Shown here piece after piece: positions 8,282 through 9,079 of a stretch of 9,079 nucleotides of DNA. Position numbers and translations under genes: made by a program. Below the pieces are notes generated by a model that made no database searches, had not been told where the DNA came from, and was given only the letters and a program-made list of their open reading frames with translations. Every line of letters starts with the position of its first letter. Within the stretch, counting starts at the first letter, position 1. The stretch comes from Thermoanaerobacterium sp. (lineage in GTDB: Bacteria; Bacillota; Thermoanaerobacteria; Thermoanaerobacterales; Thermoanaerobacteraceae), in assembly GCA_029960905.1 (NCBI GenBank), contig JASBVU010000058.1, positions 1 to 9,079 on the forward strand, given 5' to 3'.

Positions 8282-8989
8282 ATGGAAAAGTTAAGCATGT
8301 TATACGAAGGAAAAGCGAAAAAGGTCTTTAAGACTACAGATGAAGATTATTATATTATTGAGTACAAAGATGATGCTACAGCATTTAACGGCATAAAAAA
8401 AGGCACTATTCAAAATAAAGGCGTGTTAAACAACGAAATATCTGCGATTTTATTTGAGCTTCTTGAAAAAGAAGGTATTCCAACACATTTTGTAAAAAAA
8501 CTCAATGAAAGAGAAATGCTTGTTAAGAGTGTAGAAATCTATCCTATTGAAGTTTTAATAAGAAATTATGCGGCGGGAAGCATGTCAAAAAGGTTAGGGA
8601 TAGAAGAAGGAACGAAACTTAAAAGTACGGTTTTAGAATTCTGCTATAAGAATGATGAACTTGGAGATCCTTTCATAAATGAGTATCACATCGAAGCGAT
8701 GGAATTAGCCACAAAGGAAGAAGTGGATACTATAAAAGAATATTCTTTTAAAATTAACGATATACTCTCTAAATTTTTCATATCAAAAAACATCATTTTA
8801 GTAGATTTTAAATTGGAATTTGGCAAATCTAAAGATGGCATAGTTTTGGCTGATGAAATTTCACCAGATACATGCAGATTTTGGGATAGCATAACGAAGG
8901 AGAAGCTGGATAAAGACAGGTTTAGAAGAGATCTTGGAAATGTAGAAGGAGCTTATGTGGAAGTGCTTAATCGACTCGAAAAACAGTGA
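8282..8989 (+). CDS. purC: PurC, SAICAR synthetase
   Basis: The enzyme joins 4-carboxy-AIR and aspartate using ATP to form SAICAR, the step after PurE. The protein has 235 residues, the typical bacterial single-domain size. Motifs in order are [10 protein letters not shown] (7-16) of the ATP-binding lobe, [10 protein letters not shown], the RNYAAGS stretch at 94-100, [17 protein letters not shown] (174-182) and [12 protein letters not shown] (191-202) with metal and substrate contacts, and [11 protein letters not shown] near the end. AGGGGGAG (8265-8272), lying inside the end of purE, serves as ribosome site nine bases before the ATG. purF starts nine bases after the stop. Confidence 0.97.
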   Translation: MEKLSMLYEGKAKKVFKTTDEDYYIIEYKDDATAFNGIKKGTIQNKGVLNNEISAILFELLEKEGIPTHFVKKLNEREMLVKSVEIYPIEVLIRNYAAGSMSKRLGIEEGTKLKSTVLEFCYKNDELGDPFINEYHIEAMELATKEEVDTIKEYSFKINDILSKFFISKNIILVDFKLEFGKSKDGIVLADEISPDTCRFWDSITKEKLDKDRFRRDLGNVEGAYVEVLNRLEKQ

Positions 8990-8998
8990 GGTAAAATT

Positions 8999-9079
8999 AT
9001 GATTGAGACTGTAAAGTTAAAGGAAGAATGTGGAGTATTTGGCGCATTTAGTTTAAATAGTCCAATACATCACCATATA
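8999..9079 (+). CDS. purF: PurF, amidophosphoribosyltransferase (5' part only)
   Basis: The enzyme uses PRPP and glutamine to make phosphoribosylamine, the first committed step of purine synthesis and the step that consumes PRPP. Only 27 codons are inside the window; the frame is open to the edge. The start MIETVKLKEECGVFGAF matches PurF: in the Bacillus-type enzyme the first 10 or so residues are removed so that Cys11 becomes the N-terminal nucleophile of the glutaminase domain. Cys11 in EECGVFG fits this. The ribosome site GAGGT (8988-8992) overlaps the purC stop codon, so translation is probably coupled. Whether the protein carries the iron-sulfur cluster of its Bacillus counterpart cannot be seen. 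Confidence 0.9.
   Translation, partial: MIETVKLKEECGVFGAFSLNSPIHHHI

Overview
The window comes from the chromosome of a low-GC, Gram-positive anaerobe of the Clostridia. Protein sequences, strong GGAGG ribosome sites and gene order suggest the Thermoanaerobacterium/Thermoanaerobacter group; this is inferred from sequence style, not from a search. All supported genes are on the + strand and the window is mainly a purine-metabolism locus.

Layout. (1) 3-1926: groES and groEL, closed by a strong terminator. (2) 1966-5190: a sigma-A-type promoter, a shortened variant of the guanine riboswitch, an intrinsic terminator, then guaB (IMP dehydrogenase) and guaA (GMP synthase), the two steps from IMP to GMP. 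(3) 5191-5825: a small Phd/YefM-RelE/ParE toxin-antitoxin pair with its own palindromic operator. (4) 5826-6260: a 435-base stretch without a gene, but dense with control elements: a candidate pair of PurR boxes, a promoter, a guanine aptamer joined to a ykkC-class (PRPP-type) aptamer, and one shared terminator. (5) 6261-7709: an AzgA/PbuG-type purine base permease. (6) 7719-7753: a perfect hairpin. (7) 7790-9079: purE, purC and the first 27 codons of purF, the start of the de novo purine operon.

How it works together. The guaB leader should switch off GMP synthesis when guanine is plentiful. The second leader appears to combine two inputs: guanine should turn it off and PRPP, the first substrate of the purine pathway, should turn it on. 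Base pairing makes this plausible: four bases (6051-6054) belong both to P1 of the guanine aptamer and to P1 of the PRPP aptamer, and the 3' strand of the PRPP P1 lies in the terminator stem. If the upstream boxes bind PurR, PRPP would be sensed twice, once at initiation and once at termination. No clear promoter lies between the permease and purE, so this leader may control the pur genes too.

The toxin-antitoxin pair sits between exact 12-base copies of the guaA 3' end. The downstream copy runs straight into the first PurR box, so removing the segment between the copies would restore a simple guaA-to-operator junction. This suggests a later insertion.
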